Assembly: GCA_947167635.1 (NCBI GenBank)
Contig: CAMVIT010000030.1
Coordinates: 1-35,188 of the forward strand
Length of the DNA: 35,188 nt
From: F23-D06 sp947167635
Lineage (GTDB): Bacteria; Bacteroidota; Bacteroidia; Bacteroidales; WCHB1-69
Reading direction: 5' to 3'
In this document: positions 10,472-19,289 of the stretch, in pieces
How positions within the stretch are numbered: the stretch's first letter is position 1
Layout: each line of letters opens with the position of its first letter
The notes under the pieces: model-generated
Seen by the model: the letters and a program-made list of their open reading frames with translations, nothing else
What the model was told of the DNA's origin: nothing
The model's database searches: none
Made by a program: the position numbers and the translations under genes

Positions 10472-13069
10472 ATGAACCCGAACAATTTGACCATTAAAAC
10501 CCAAGAGGTTATCTCCAACGCCCAGATGCTTGCCATGCGCAACCAGAACCAGCAGTTGGATACCCTCCATATCCTCAAGTCCATGCTTGAGGTGGACGAC
10601 AATGTGATTCCCTTCTTGCTCAAAAAGCAAGACTGCAACCCCAAGACCATCGCCACTGTGGTGGACCGTGAAATCGCGCGTCTGCCCAAGGTGACAGGCG
10701 GGGACCCTTATTTGGCTGGAAACACGCAAACCGCGCTGCAAAAAGCCATTATCTTCTGCCAGGATTCCGGCGACGAGTTCGTCTCCGTGGAACACCTGCT
10801 CTATGGTGTCTTCAGCACCGGCGGATCGGCATCGCAGATCCTCAAGGATGCCGGCATGACGGAAAAGGGCTTGAAGAGTGCCATCAATGAGCTGCACAAA
10901 GGCAGCAAGGTGACCTCTGCTTCCAACGAGGATACCTACAATGCCCTTAACAAGTATGCCAAGAATCTCAACGAGATGGCCCGTCAGGGCAAGCTCGATC
11001 CGGTTATCGGACGGGATGAGGAAATACGCCGCGTGCTGCAGATTCTGTCGCGCCGTACCAAGAACAACCCTATCCTCATTGGCGAGGCCGGTGTCGGCAA
11101 GACCGCCATCGCCGAGGGGCTGGCACAGCGACTGGTGAGTGGCGACATTCCGGAGAACCTCAAGACCAAGAGGCTCTATTCTCTCGATATGGGAGCGCTC
11201 ATCGCGGGTGCCAAGTACAAAGGCGAGTTCGAGGAACGTCTCAAGAGCGTCATCAACGAGGTGATCGGCTCCAACGGCGAGATTATCCTCTTCATTGACG
11301 AGATCCACACTCTTGTGGGGGCTGGAGCCTCCGGCGAGGGCGCCATGGACGCCGCCAACATCCTGAAGCCTGCTCTCGCCCGAGGCGAACTGCGCTCCAT
11401 CGGTGCCACAACCCTCGACGAGTACCAGAAATACTTTGAGAAGGACAAGGCCCTTGAACGCCGTTTCCAGCCCGTCAAGATCGAGGAACCCGACAAGTAC
11501 TCCGCCATTTCCATTCTCCGTGGCTTGAAAGAGCGTTACGAGAACCACCATCAGGTCAAGATCCTTGACGAGGCCATCATCGCCGCCGTTGAGCTGTCAC
11601 AGCGTTACATCGGCGACCGTTTCCTGCCCGACAAGGCCATCGACCTCATTGACGAGGCGGCCGCCAAGCTCAAGCTTGAAATCAACTCCGTGCCCGAGGA
11701 ACTCGACGAGGTGGAGCACAAAATCAGTCAGCTCGAAATCGAGAGGGAGGCCATCAAGCGGGAGAACGACACCGCCAAAGTGGAGTCGCTCAGCCGGAAA
11801 ATCGCGGAATTGCAGGAAAAACGCAACGTCATTTCCACCAAATGGCGCAGTGAGAAGGAGATTATGGACAAGATCCAACATTGCAAGGACGAAATCGAGA
11901 ACTACAAGCTGGAAGCCACCAATGCGGAAAGGCAGGGCGACTACGGCCGAGTGGCCGAGTTGCGCTACGGCCTCATCAAAAACGACGAGGATGAAATCGC
12001 CAAGCTCCAGAAGGAACTGGAAGCCCTGCAGGGCGATTCGGCCATGATTGACGAGAAGGTCGGTGCCGACGATATCGCCGAGGTGGTGGCCCGTTGGACG
12101 GGTATTCCCGTGGCCAAGATGATGCAGAGCGAGAAGTCCAAGCTGCTCCACCTTGAGGAGGAACTTCACAAGCGCGTGGTGGGCCAGGACGAGGCCATCG
12201 GCGCCGTGTCCGATGCCATCCGCCGCAGCCGCGCCGGATTGCAGGACGCCAAGCGCCCCATAGGCTCCTTTATCTTCATGGGTACCACCGGCGTCGGCAA
12301 GACCGAGCTGGCCAAAGCGCTCGCCGAATACCTGTTCAACACCGAAGACGCTATGATACGCTTCGACATGAGCGAGTTCCAGGAGTCCTACTCGGTGTCG
12401 CGGCTCATTGGATCGCCTCCCGGCTATGTGGGCTATGACGAGGGTGGACAACTCACCGAGAAGGTGCGCCGCAAACCCTATTCCGTCATCCTCTTCGACG
12501 AGATTGAGAAAGCCCACCCCGATGTGTTCAACATTCTGTTGCAAGTGCTCGACGATGGCCGATTGACCGACAACAAGGGCAGAGTGGCCGACTTCAAGAA
12601 CACCATCATCATCATGACCTCCAATCTCGGCTCCAATATTATCCAAGAGAACTACTCCGACCGTGCCAACTATTCCGACCTTGAAGTCTTTGAACGCACG
12701 AAGGCGGAAGTGACGGATCTGCTGAAGAAGACGCTGAAGCCGGAGTTCCTCAACCGTATTGACGAAATCGTGATGTTCCAGCCCCTCTCCAAGCGCGAGA
12801 TCAAGGAGATCATCAAGCTGCAACTCGGACAACTCGAGGAATTGCTCGGCCAACGCAACATCAAGCTGGAGTTCAGCCGCTATGCCATGGACTTGTTGCT
12901 CGATTTAGGCTACGATCCGCTCTACGGCGCCCGTCCGCTCAAGCGTGTGATACAGAAGATGATACTCAACGAACTCTCCAAGATCATCCTCGCCGAGGAG
13001 ATCGACCACGACTGCATCATCATGGTGGATTCCGTGGAGGACGGCAAGTTCGTGTTCTACAAGAAATAA
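10472..13069 (+). CDS. clpB: ATP-dependent disaggregase ClpB
   Basis: This 865-aa Hsp100 chaperone has the full ClpB layout: Clp N domain (residues 1-145), first AAA+ module with Walker A GEAGVGKT (204-211) and Walker B ILFIDEIH, a long coiled-coil M domain (about 405-525), and a second AAA+ module with Walker A GTTGVGKT (604-611) and Walker B ILFDEIEKAHPDV. It also has the GYVGYDEGG pore-loop region and a C-terminal ClpB small domain. The M domain separates it from ClpA and ClpC. It unfolds and rescues aggregated proteins with DnaK in the cytoplasm. It is transcribed divergently from the porin gene and followed by a strong intrinsic terminator, so it is probably a single-gene unit. Heat induction is expected from the family but only weakly supported by the unusual promoter. 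Confidence 0.98.
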   Translation: MNPNNLTIKTQEVISNAQMLAMRNQNQQLDTLHILKSMLEVDDNVIPFLLKKQDCNPKTIATVVDREIARLPKVTGGDPYLAGNTQTALQKAIIFCQDSGDEFVSVEHLLYGVFSTGGSASQILKDAGMTEKGLKSAINELHKGSKVTSASNEDTYNALNKYAKNLNEMARQGKLDPVIGRDEEIRRVLQILSRRTKNNPILIGEAGVGKTAIAEGLAQRLVSGDIPENLKTKRLYSLDMGALIAGAKYKGEFEERLKSVINEVIGSNGEIILFIDEIHTLVGAGASGEGAMDAANILKPALARGELRSIGATTLDEYQKYFEKDKALERRFQPVKIEEPDKYSAISILRGLKERYENHHQVKILDEAIIAAVELSQRYIGDRFLPDKAIDLIDEAAAKLKLEINSVPEELDEVEHKISQLEIEREAIKRENDTAKVESLSRKIAELQEKRNVISTKWRSEKEIMDKIQHCKDEIENYKLEATNAERQGDYGRVAELRYGLIKNDEDEIAKLQKELEALQGDSAMIDEKVGADDIAEVVARWTGIPVAKMMQSEKSKLLHLEEELHKRVVGQDEAIGAVSDAIRRSRAGLQDAKRPIGSFIFMGTTGVGKTELAKALAEYLFNTEDAMIRFDMSEFQESYSVSRLIGSPPGYVGYDEGGQLTEKVRRKPYSVILFDEIEKAHPDVFNILLQVLDDGRLTDNKGRVADFKNTIIIMTSNLGSNIIQENYSDRANYSDLEVFERTKAEVTDLLKKTLKPEFLNRIDEIVMFQPLSKREIKEIIKLQLGQLEELLGQRNIKLEFSRYAMDLLLDLGYDPLYGARPLKRVIQKMILNELSKIILAEEIDHDCIIMVDSVEDGKFVFYKK

Positions 13070-13092
13070 TTGTAACATCCTGTGTTGATAAT

Positions 13093-13127
13093 AAAGGCGG
13101 CGAGACTTGATCTCTGCCGCCTTTTTT
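13093..13127 (+). terminator. Intrinsic terminator of clpB
   Basis: The stem AAAGGCGGC-GAGA pairs with TCTC-(T)-GCCGCCTTT around a CTTGA loop and is followed by six Ts. It begins 23 bp after the clpB stop codon. Confidence 0.88.
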
Positions 13128-13138
13128 GTTTATCTTTG
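13107..13138 (+). promoter_or_regulatory. Promoter for the isoaspartyl methyltransferase gene
   Basis: TATCTTTG (13131-13138) is a perfect -7 element. A TTG at 13107-13109, inside the terminator loop, is 21 bp upstream and could act as the -33. The motif continues CGGTTTGAAA, like that before the gene at 34612. A second, weaker GATCTTTG sits at 13200-13207 and overlaps a misleading TTG start codon. Confidence 0.55.
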
Positions 13139-13228
13139 CGGTTTGAAATTTTTGAGATTCTCACATTGAAATCGGGAATACTATAGGAAATTGAACATTG
13201 ATCTTTGCCAACTAAAAATAGAGAACAC

Positions 13229-13873
13229 ATGACCGACAACTATCTACTACTGGGTGCCAAAAAACGGCTCATTGAAGGGCTTCGGCAGAAGGGCATCACC
13301 GATGAAAATGTGTTGCAGGCGTTCGACAAGGTGGAACGTCACCGTTTCTTGGAGTCTTTCCTGTGGGACAAGGCATACGACGACATAGCCATCAAGCTTC
13401 TGAACGGGCAGACGATATCGCATCCGTCCACGGTGGCGTTCCAGTCGCAGTTGCTGAAAATCAAAAAGGGCCTGTCTGTGCTTGAAATCGGCACGGGCTC
13501 CGGCTTCCAGGCGGCCATCCTCAGCGCGATGGGCGCGCATGTGTATTCCATCGAGCGGCAGGAGATCCTCTATAAACGTACTTCCAGACTGCTGGCCGAG
13601 CTGGATGACCGTATCGTCACCTGTTTCGGCGATGGCTACAAAGGACTGCCTCGGTTTGCACCATTTGATCGCGTGATTGTTACCTGTGGAGCCCCCTGTG
13701 TGCCTGATGCCTTGGTGAAGCAGCTCAAGGTGGGCGGCATCATGGTCATCCCCGTCGGCGATGAGTCACATACTATGAAACGGTTCACCAAAATGGACGA
13801 GGACAACCTGCAGGAGGAGGTCTTCGGGGATTTCCTTTTTGTGCCGATGTTGAAGAACGAGGAGAGACATTGA
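13229..13873 (+). CDS. pcm: Protein-L-isoaspartate O-methyltransferase
   Basis: The ATG at 13229 gives 214 aa (MTDNYLLLGAKKRLIEGL...). The upstream TTG at 13205 is part of a promoter-like ATCTTTGCC and is not used here. The protein carries the PCMT signature: HRFLESFLWDKAYDD, then TISHPSTVAFQSQLL, the AdoMet-binding motif I VLEIGTGSGFQAAIL and the post-III stretch KVGGIMVIPVG. It methylates isoaspartyl residues in damaged proteins so they can revert to aspartate, a repair role that fits its position next to clpB. It has its own promoter and a terminator after it. Confidence 0.93.
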   Translation: MTDNYLLLGAKKRLIEGLRQKGITDENVLQAFDKVERHRFLESFLWDKAYDDIAIKLLNGQTISHPSTVAFQSQLLKIKKGLSVLEIGTGSGFQAAILSAMGAHVYSIERQEILYKRTSRLLAELDDRIVTCFGDGYKGLPRFAPFDRVIVTCGAPCVPDALVKQLKVGGIMVIPVGDESHTMKRFTKMDEDNLQEEVFGDFLFVPMLKNEERH

Positions 13874-13887
13874 TGACAATAGTGTAA

Positions 13888-13910
13888 GGCCGTGGGCCAG
13901 TTTTTTTTTT
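13888..13910 (+). terminator. Putative intrinsic terminator after pcm
   Basis: A short GGCC-GTG-GGCC stem is followed by AG and ten Ts, 14 bp after the pcm stop. The stem is only 4 bp, so termination may be partial. Confidence 0.55.
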
Positions 13911-13925
13911 GAATTTCGATTTGCT

Positions 13926-14651
13926 ATGTTGGACTTGAATAACCTTACTGCTGTGATTTTTGCCGCCGGATTGGGTACGCGGCTATATCCGTTGACGGCC
14001 AGCCGTCCGAAGGCGATGGTCTGTTACGACGGAAAACCGCTGTTGCAGCATGCTTTGGAGAAGGTGTCCGCCGCAGGCATCCGCGACGTGGTCGTCAATG
14101 TGCACCATTTCCCCGATCAAATCATGGATTTTGTACGCACGTTCCCATTCGACGGACGGGTCCGAATCTCCGACGAACGCGCTTATCTGCGCGACACCGC
14201 CGGCGGGCTCAAGTTCGCCGAACCGCTTTTCGGCGACAGTGACATACTATTATTATATAATGTGGACATCTTGTCATCCATAGATTTGCGGAAGATGGTG
14301 GCACGGCATGTCAATTCAGGCGCGGAGGTGACCCTTGCCGTGCGCGACAGGCAGACTGCCCGCTATTTTGTCTTTGAGCGTGAAAACATGCGTCTCTGCG
14401 GGTGGAAAAACATCAAGACCGGCGAATCCATCATGCCCGTTTCGCCACACGACCCGGTTGCCCTCGCCTTCAGCGGCATCCATGTGATGAACCGTTCGTT
14501 CATAAAAAAACTGACAACTGTTGAAAAGTCGTCCCTGACCCCGATTTATCTTCAACTTATAAACAGTTGTAGTATATATGGTTATCAACATCAGGATGAT
14601 AATTGGATGGATGTTGGGAAATATGAGGAATTTCGTAATATATTGACATAA
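13926..14651 (+). CDS. Sugar-1-phosphate nucleotidyltransferase (MurU/RmlA-like)
   Basis: This 241-aa single-domain NTP transferase has the signature FAAGLGTRLYPLTASRPKAM at residues 12-31 with the nucleotide-binding GLGTR loop. It also has the metal-binding Asp in LLYNVDILSSID and the closing motif WMDVGKYEEF. Such enzymes join a sugar-1-phosphate to a nucleotide to make an activated sugar. The short form without a left-handed beta-helix C-terminal domain resembles MurU (MurNAc-1-phosphate uridylyltransferase) or mannose-1-phosphate guanylyltransferase-like proteins. The substrate cannot be decided from sequence. In similar genomes such genes often sit with an aminoglycoside phosphotransferase-like kinase, which I do not see here. 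Its 3' end carries DnaA-box-like 9-mers. Confidence 0.88.
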   Translation: MLDLNNLTAVIFAAGLGTRLYPLTASRPKAMVCYDGKPLLQHALEKVSAAGIRDVVVNVHHFPDQIMDFVRTFPFDGRVRISDERAYLRDTAGGLKFAEPLFGDSDILLLYNVDILSSIDLRKMVARHVNSGAEVTLAVRDRQTARYFVFERENMRLCGWKNIKTGESIMPVSPHDPVALAFSGIHVMNRSFIKKLTTVEKSSLTPIYLQLINSCSIYGYQHQDDNWMDVGKYEEFRNILT

Positions 14652-14701
14652 AATATGTTAATATTGCAATCGGGGTTATTGCAGGCTGCAACCTATACAC
14701 A
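14557..14701 (+). promoter_or_regulatory. DnaA-box-like 9-mers upstream of dnaA
   Basis: Three 9-mers each differ by one base from the DnaA box forms TTATCCACA or TTATACACA: TTATAAACA (14557-14565), TTATCAACA (14582-14590) and CTATACACA (14693-14701). They lie in the last 95 bp of the preceding gene and in the AT-rich dnaA leader. They could support autoregulation of dnaA or be part of an origin. Near matches are common in AT-rich DNA. Confidence 0.3.
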
Positions 14702-14753
14702 TTTTTTCTAAAAAATCAAGTTGAAAAAAATATTTTTGTGAACTTTTTTTTCC

Positions 14754-14761
14754 TATTTTTG
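14754..14761 (+). promoter_or_regulatory. dnaA promoter -7 element
   Basis: TATTTTTG, a perfect TAnnTTTG, lies about 75-80 bp before the dnaA ATG in an AT-rich 174-bp intergenic region. A TTTG ends at 14738, only 15 bp upstream, which is short for a -33 element. A TTAATTTG direct repeat follows in the leader (14784-14800). Confidence 0.55.
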
Positions 14762-14834
14762 CCATCTCAAAAATTGACACTTTTAATTTGTTAATTTGTT
14801 GAGAATGAGAAAAGATTGTTTTTAATTGCAGCGT

Positions 14835-16286
14835 ATGATGAATAAAATTACAAAAGACTTCACACAGGTTTGGAACAATTGCCTGTCGATGATACAGGAC
14901 ATCGTGGAAGAGGATGCGTTTGAGACATGGTTCACCCCCATCGTGCCTGTCTCATTGGAGGATGATACGTTGGTGTTGCAGCTGCCCAGCCATTTGTTCT
15001 ACGAGTTTCTCGAAGAACATTATGTGAATGTTCTTAAAAGTGTGATTAAGAAAGAGATAGGTCCGATGGGGAAATTGAAATACAAGGTGATCATGGAGCA
15101 GCAGCCGGACCCGGGACTCTCGCAGTCCATCACACTCCCGTCGCACAACCGTCCGGCGGTCAGCAACCCGCCGACGCTTGCGCCCATCGACGTGTATCAA
15201 ACCTCGAACCGTGACATCCCGGATCCTTTTGTGCTTCCTGGCATTCAGAAACACAAAATCCCTTCCAACTTGGTGGACACGCTCACGTTCGAGAACTATG
15301 TGGAGGGCGACTGCAACCGTCTGGCCCGCTCTGCCGGCTGGGCCATCTCCAAGGCGCCGGGGCAAACATCCTTCAACCCCTTGTTTATTTACTCCGATGT
15401 GGGGCTTGGCAAGACGCACCTCGTGAACGCCATCGGCATCCAGACCAAGATCAATTTCCCCGACAAGACGGTCGTCTATGTGAGCTGCGACACTTTCTAC
15501 CAGCAATACATCGAATCCATCAAGAACAAGAATATCAACGACTTCATCTGGTTTTACCAGTCTGTCGATATGCTCATCATTGATGACATCCAGTTCATTG
15601 CCGGCGGCAAAGGCAAGACACAGGAGGTCTTCTTCCACATATTCAACTCGTTGCATCAGCATAACAAGCAGATTATCATCACGGCCGACAAGTCGCCGGT
15701 GGAGATTTCCGGTTTTGAGGCTCGACTGCTCAACCGCTTCAAGTGGGGCTTGACCGCCGATCTGCAGGTGCCTGACTTGGAGACCCGTATTGCCATCATT
15801 AACAAGAAGCTGGAGAACAACGGCATCACATTCCCCAAGGAAGTGGTGGAGTATCTGGCGTTGCGCATCACCTCCAACACCCGTGAACTGGAGGGCGCCA
15901 TGATCGCCATCCTCGCCCAAGCCTCCCTCAACCATCGCGCCATCACTGTCGAACTCGCCAAGGAGATGGTTGACAAGTATGTGAAAACCAACGCCAAGGA
16001 GATCTCCATTGAATACATCCAGAAGATTGTATGCGAGTATTTCAAGATTTCCATCGATGCCATCAATGCCAAGACGCGGAAGCGCGATATTGTCCAGGCA
16101 CGCCAACTGAGCATGTATTTCGCGAAGAAACACACCAAACTGCCCCTTTCGCTCATCGGTGCCTATTGCGGCAATAAAGACCATGCAACGGTGCTTCACG
16201 CCTGCCGGACCATCAACAATTTGTACGATACTGACAAAAAAATGAAATTGTACGTGGATGATATCGAAAAAAAGATGAAAATTTAA
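14835..16286 (+). CDS. dnaA: Chromosomal replication initiator DnaA
   Basis: The start is the ATG at 14835 or 14838 (483 or 482 aa); the TTG at 14826 is unlikely. Domain I (residues 1-85) has WNNCLSMIQDIVEEDAFETWF, followed by a proline-rich linker. The AAA+ domain III has Walker A SDVGLGKT (187-194), Walker B LIIDDIQF (about 247-254) and LLNRFKWGL with PDLETRIAI. Domain IV ends with the DNA-binding signature CGNKDHATVLHACRTI. It binds origin DnaA boxes and opens the origin. Oddity: the first Walker A residue is Ser where nearly all P-loops have Gly. The neighbours are not the classical dnaA-dnaN-recF set; recJ follows by 68 bp with its own promoter. Confidence 0.97.
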   Translation: MMNKITKDFTQVWNNCLSMIQDIVEEDAFETWFTPIVPVSLEDDTLVLQLPSHLFYEFLEEHYVNVLKSVIKKEIGPMGKLKYKVIMEQQPDPGLSQSITLPSHNRPAVSNPPTLAPIDVYQTSNRDIPDPFVLPGIQKHKIPSNLVDTLTFENYVEGDCNRLARSAGWAISKAPGQTSFNPLFIYSDVGLGKTHLVNAIGIQTKINFPDKTVVYVSCDTFYQQYIESIKNKNINDFIWFYQSVDMLIIDDIQFIAGGKGKTQEVFFHIFNSLHQHNKQIIITADKSPVEISGFEARLLNRFKWGLTADLQVPDLETRIAIINKKLENNGITFPKEVVEYLALRITSNTRELEGAMIAILAQASLNHRAITVELAKEMVDKYVKTNAKEISIEYIQKIVCEYFKISIDAINAKTRKRDIVQARQLSMYFAKKHTKLPLSLIGAYCGNKDHATVLHACRTINNLYDTDKKMKLYVDDIEKKMKI

Positions 16287-16302
16287 AAAATGAAAAATGT
16301 GC

Positions 16303-16345
16303 TTGCAAATATAGATTTAATTGTTTATTTTTGCAGGTTCTAAAA
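16303..16345 (+). promoter_or_regulatory. recJ promoter, complete -33/-7 pair
   Basis: CTTG (TTG at 16303-16305), a 20-bp spacer and TATTTTTG (16326-16333) fit the Bacteroidota consensus TTG-N19-21-TAnnTTTG. The shared extension CAGGTTCTAAAA follows (to 16345). It ends 9 bp before the ATG at 16355. Confidence 0.75.
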
Positions 16346-16354
16346 AAGGCGACT

Positions 16355-18127
16355 ATGAATAAACGGTGGATTTGTCAACAACTGCCCAATGATGCGGCCA
16401 TAGAGAAGCTGTCGGCGCAGCTTGCTATTGAAAAGCCGCTCGCGGCTCTTTTGATACAAAGGGGTATCACGACTCCTGAATCCGCTGCCGATTTCTTCAA
16501 TCCCGATATCACCAAACTTCACAACCCCTTCTTGATGAAAGACATGGACAAGGCTGTGAAGCGGTTGTCGCGTGCCATCATCAACAATGAGAAAATACTC
16601 GTTTACGGCGACTACGATGTCGATGGCACCTCTGCCGTCGCACTGCTGTACTCTTTCCTCTGTGAGATTGTCGGCACCGAGTCCAAGGATCTCGTCGAAT
16701 ATTATATCCCCGACCGCTATACCGAAGGCTACGGAATATCCGACCAGGGCGTCGAGTATTGCCGTGAAAACAACGTCAGCCTGCTTATCTCCCTTGACTG
16801 CGGCATCAAGGCCAACGACAAGGTGGAGATGGCCAACAAGTTGGGCATCGATGTCATCATTTGCGACCACCACCTTGAAGGCGACGAGCTGCCTGCGGCG
16901 GTCGCCATCCTCGACCCCAAGCGCAAGGATTGCCCCTACCCCTACAAGGAACTTTCCGGCTGCGGTGTGGGCTTCAAACTCATCCAAGGCTATTGCCAGC
17001 AATACAAGCTGCCCGACCAGCTTTGGCTCTCCCGCATGGACCTTGTGGCCATCAGCATCGCATCCGACATCGTGGCCATCACGGGCGAAAACCGCATCCT
17101 TGCCCATTTCGGCCTCGAGATCATCAACAAGTTCCCCCGCATGGGCATCAAGTCCATTCTTGACCAGGCCGGCATCAAAATCCATTATCCTTTCAAGGAG
17201 GAGACCATCTTCTCCCGTGTGATTTCCATTTCCGACCTCGTTTTCTACGTCGGCCCGCGCATCAATGCCGCCGGCAGGATGAAGAGCGGGCGGGAGTCCG
17301 TGCGCCTCTTCATTGTCGAGGATGAAGATAAGTCTGCTGAAATCGGCAAACGCATCAACACCCAAAACGACCAGCGCAAGGAGCAGGACCGCAACGCGAC
17401 TGAGGAGGCCATCCACATGATCAGGAGTTCCCATGAGTACATCGGGCGCAAGAGCATCGTGGTCTATAACCCCAACTGGTTCAAGGGTATCATCGGTATC
17501 GTGGCTTCCCGCTTGGTGGAGGTGTTCTACAAGCCTACCATCGTGCTTACCAAGTCGTCGGACGGCCTCATCACCGGCTCCGCACGCTCTGTCAAGGAGT
17601 TTAACATATACAACGGCATCGACTATTGCTCCGACCTGCTCGAACATTTCGGCGGTCATAAATTCGCCGCCGGACTCTCCATGAAGGAGGAGAATCTCGA
17701 GGAGTTCATCGAGAAATTCGAGTCATACGTGAACGACAACCTCGAGGAGACCGCCACCGTGCCTGAAATCAGCGTCGATATGCCGCTGGACCTCTCCGAG
17801 ATCACCCGTGACTTCATGACCCATCTCAAACAGTTCGCCCCGTTCGGTCCCGGCAACATGGAGCCCGTGTTCCAATCCAACGGCGTTGTCGATGAGGGCG
17901 GCGGCCGCATTGTCGGCGACAAGCACCTCAAGTGCCGCGTCCTCTACCCCGACCGTGATGTGAAACACCTGGATGTCATCGCCTTCAACATGAAAGACAA
18001 GCTGCCCCTCATCCAGGACGGCAAGTCGTTTGATATGCTCTATCATGTGGAGGAGAATGTCTGGAATGACATGGTGAACATCCAGCTCAACGTCAAGGAC
18101 ATCCGGTCCAGCAACGACAAACAATAA
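16355..18127 (+). CDS. recJ: Single-stranded-DNA-specific exonuclease RecJ
   Basis: The ATG at 16355 gives 590 aa; the TTG at 16331 lies inside the promoter motif. It is a DHH-family phosphoesterase. Motif I is VYGDYDVDGTSAVALL (DYDVDG about residues 86-91), followed by LISLDCGIKA, the DHH motif ICDHHLEGDELP (171-173) and VGPRINAAGRM. The DHHA1 domain has GSARSVKEFNIYNGI and FGGHKFAAGLSM. A C-terminal OB-fold region completes the usual RecJ layout. It degrades single-stranded DNA 5' to 3' with Mn2+/Mg2+ in recombination and mismatch or base-excision repair. The glycosyltransferase gene starts 12 bp after its stop, so recJ likely leads a three-gene unit that ends with the M28 peptidase. Confidence 0.97.
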   Translation: MNKRWICQQLPNDAAIEKLSAQLAIEKPLAALLIQRGITTPESAADFFNPDITKLHNPFLMKDMDKAVKRLSRAIINNEKILVYGDYDVDGTSAVALLYSFLCEIVGTESKDLVEYYIPDRYTEGYGISDQGVEYCRENNVSLLISLDCGIKANDKVEMANKLGIDVIICDHHLEGDELPAAVAILDPKRKDCPYPYKELSGCGVGFKLIQGYCQQYKLPDQLWLSRMDLVAISIASDIVAITGENRILAHFGLEIINKFPRMGIKSILDQAGIKIHYPFKEETIFSRVISISDLVFYVGPRINAAGRMKSGRESVRLFIVEDEDKSAEIGKRINTQNDQRKEQDRNATEEAIHMIRSSHEYIGRKSIVVYNPNWFKGIIGIVASRLVEVFYKPTIVLTKSSDGLITGSARSVKEFNIYNGIDYCSDLLEHFGGHKFAAGLSMKEENLEEFIEKFESYVNDNLEETATVPEISVDMPLDLSEITRDFMTHLKQFAPFGPGNMEPVFQSNGVVDEGGGRIVGDKHLKCRVLYPDRDVKHLDVIAFNMKDKLPLIQDGKSFDMLYHVEENVWNDMVNIQLNVKDIRSSNDKQ

Positions 18128-18139
18128 AAAACCATTGCG

Positions 18140-19267
18140 GTGAAGATCGCTGTCAACACCCGCCTTTTACTGAAAGACAAGCTTGAGGGAATCGGATGGT
18201 TCACTCACGAGAGCCTTCGTCGCATTGTCACCCAGCACAAGGAACATCAGTTTTTTTTCCTCTTTGACCGTCCGTATGACGAACAGTTCGTCTATGGTTC
18301 CAACGTCACCCCTGTTGTGGCGTACCCGCCCGCCCGGCATCCTTACCTGTGGTATCTCTTCTTTGAAAAGGGAATTCCCGCCAAGTTGCGGAGCATCTCG
18401 CCCGACCTTTTCCTGTCAACGGACGGATGGATGCCACTCCACCTGAAGGAGTCCGTCAAGAGTGTCAATGTGATCCATGACCTCAATTTCGCACATCACC
18501 GCGACTTCATCAAGCCCATGGTGCTGCGTTACTACGACCGCTTTTTCCCCCGATTCGCACGGGCCGCCGACCGTCTCGCGACCGTGTCGGAGTTTACGCG
18601 CAACGACATTCACGACACATACGGCGTGCCATTGGAGAACATCGATGTGGTGTACAATGGCTGCAATGAGTTGTTTCATCCTCTTTCTGAAGAGGAACAA
18701 CAGAGGGTGCGCGACCAATATGCGGGTGGCTGCCCCTATTTCCTGTTCGTGGGCTTGATTCACAAGCGCAAGAATCTTGCCAATATCTTCAAGGCTTTCG
18801 ATGCGTTCAAGTCGCACGAATGTTCCAATGCCAAGTTGATAGTGGTGGGCGACAAGAAATGGTGGGAGGGCGAGATCCAGGACACCTACGAGATGATGCG
18901 TTTCAAGGAAGAGGTCGTGATGATGGGCCGCCAACCCATGGATACGCTTTATCGGCTGTATGGGGCGGCCCGGGCGTTGGTTTATGCCTCCCTCTTTGAG
19001 GGCTTCGGCATTCCCATCGTGGAGGCCTTCCATGCGGAGACCGCTGTCATCACATCCTTGGTGACCTCCATGCCCGAGGTGGCTGGCGATGCCGCATTGC
19101 TCGTGGATCCCAACAGCGTGACGCAAATTACCGACGCCATGCTCTCCCTGTGGAATGACGATGCCCTGCGCAATGATCTCGTGGCCAAGGGCCGCCTTCG
19201 CCGTGAACAGTTCAGCTGGCAGCAAACTGCTGACCGGCTTTGGAACTGTATTGAAAAAGTGTTTTGA
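18140..19267 (+). CDS. GT4-family (GT-B fold) glycosyltransferase
   Basis: The gene starts at GTG 18140, giving MKIAVNTRLLLKDKLEGIGWFT (375 aa), 12 bp after recJ. The GT-B signs are the N-terminal NTRLL/GIGWF acceptor loop, FLFVGLIHKRKNLANIFKAF at the start of the second Rossmann domain, and the nucleotide-sugar-binding E-x7-E motif in SLFEGFGIPIVEAFH. The family moves a sugar from a nucleotide donor to a glycan or lipid acceptor at the inner face of the membrane. There is no signal peptide or clear TM segment. Donor and acceptor are unknown; genes around it are not a polysaccharide cluster, so it may serve a conserved surface glycan made elsewhere. Confidence 0.9.
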   Translation: MKIAVNTRLLLKDKLEGIGWFTHESLRRIVTQHKEHQFFFLFDRPYDEQFVYGSNVTPVVAYPPARHPYLWYLFFEKGIPAKLRSISPDLFLSTDGWMPLHLKESVKSVNVIHDLNFAHHRDFIKPMVLRYYDRFFPRFARAADRLATVSEFTRNDIHDTYGVPLENIDVVYNGCNELFHPLSEEEQQRVRDQYAGGCPYFLFVGLIHKRKNLANIFKAFDAFKSHECSNAKLIVVGDKKWWEGEIQDTYEMMRFKEEVVMMGRQPMDTLYRLYGAARALVYASLFEGFGIPIVEAFHAETAVITSLVTSMPEVAGDAALLVDPNSVTQITDAMLSLWNDDALRNDLVAKGRLRREQFSWQQTADRLWNCIEKVF

Positions 19268-19289
19268 TTACCCCACGTTTTTACGACTT

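Noticed and set aside
10289..11551. 420-codon minus-strand frame across the clpB start
   Set aside because: Antisense to the conserved ClpB N domain and first AAA+ module, and its stop lies in the porin promoter; no family motifs seen.
11597..12853. 418-codon minus-strand frame inside clpB
   Set aside because: Shadow of clpB caused by biased third codon positions; similar antisense frames lie in dnaA (14952-16199) and recJ (16340-17659), all over well-conserved genes.
16331..16354. TTG start upstream of recJ (also 13205 for pcm, 14826 for dnaA and 26940 for the M13 peptidase)
   Set aside because: At 16331, 13205 and 26940 the candidate start lies in or beside a TTTG promoter element; at 14826 two ATGs follow within 12 bp and match the DnaA N-terminus better.
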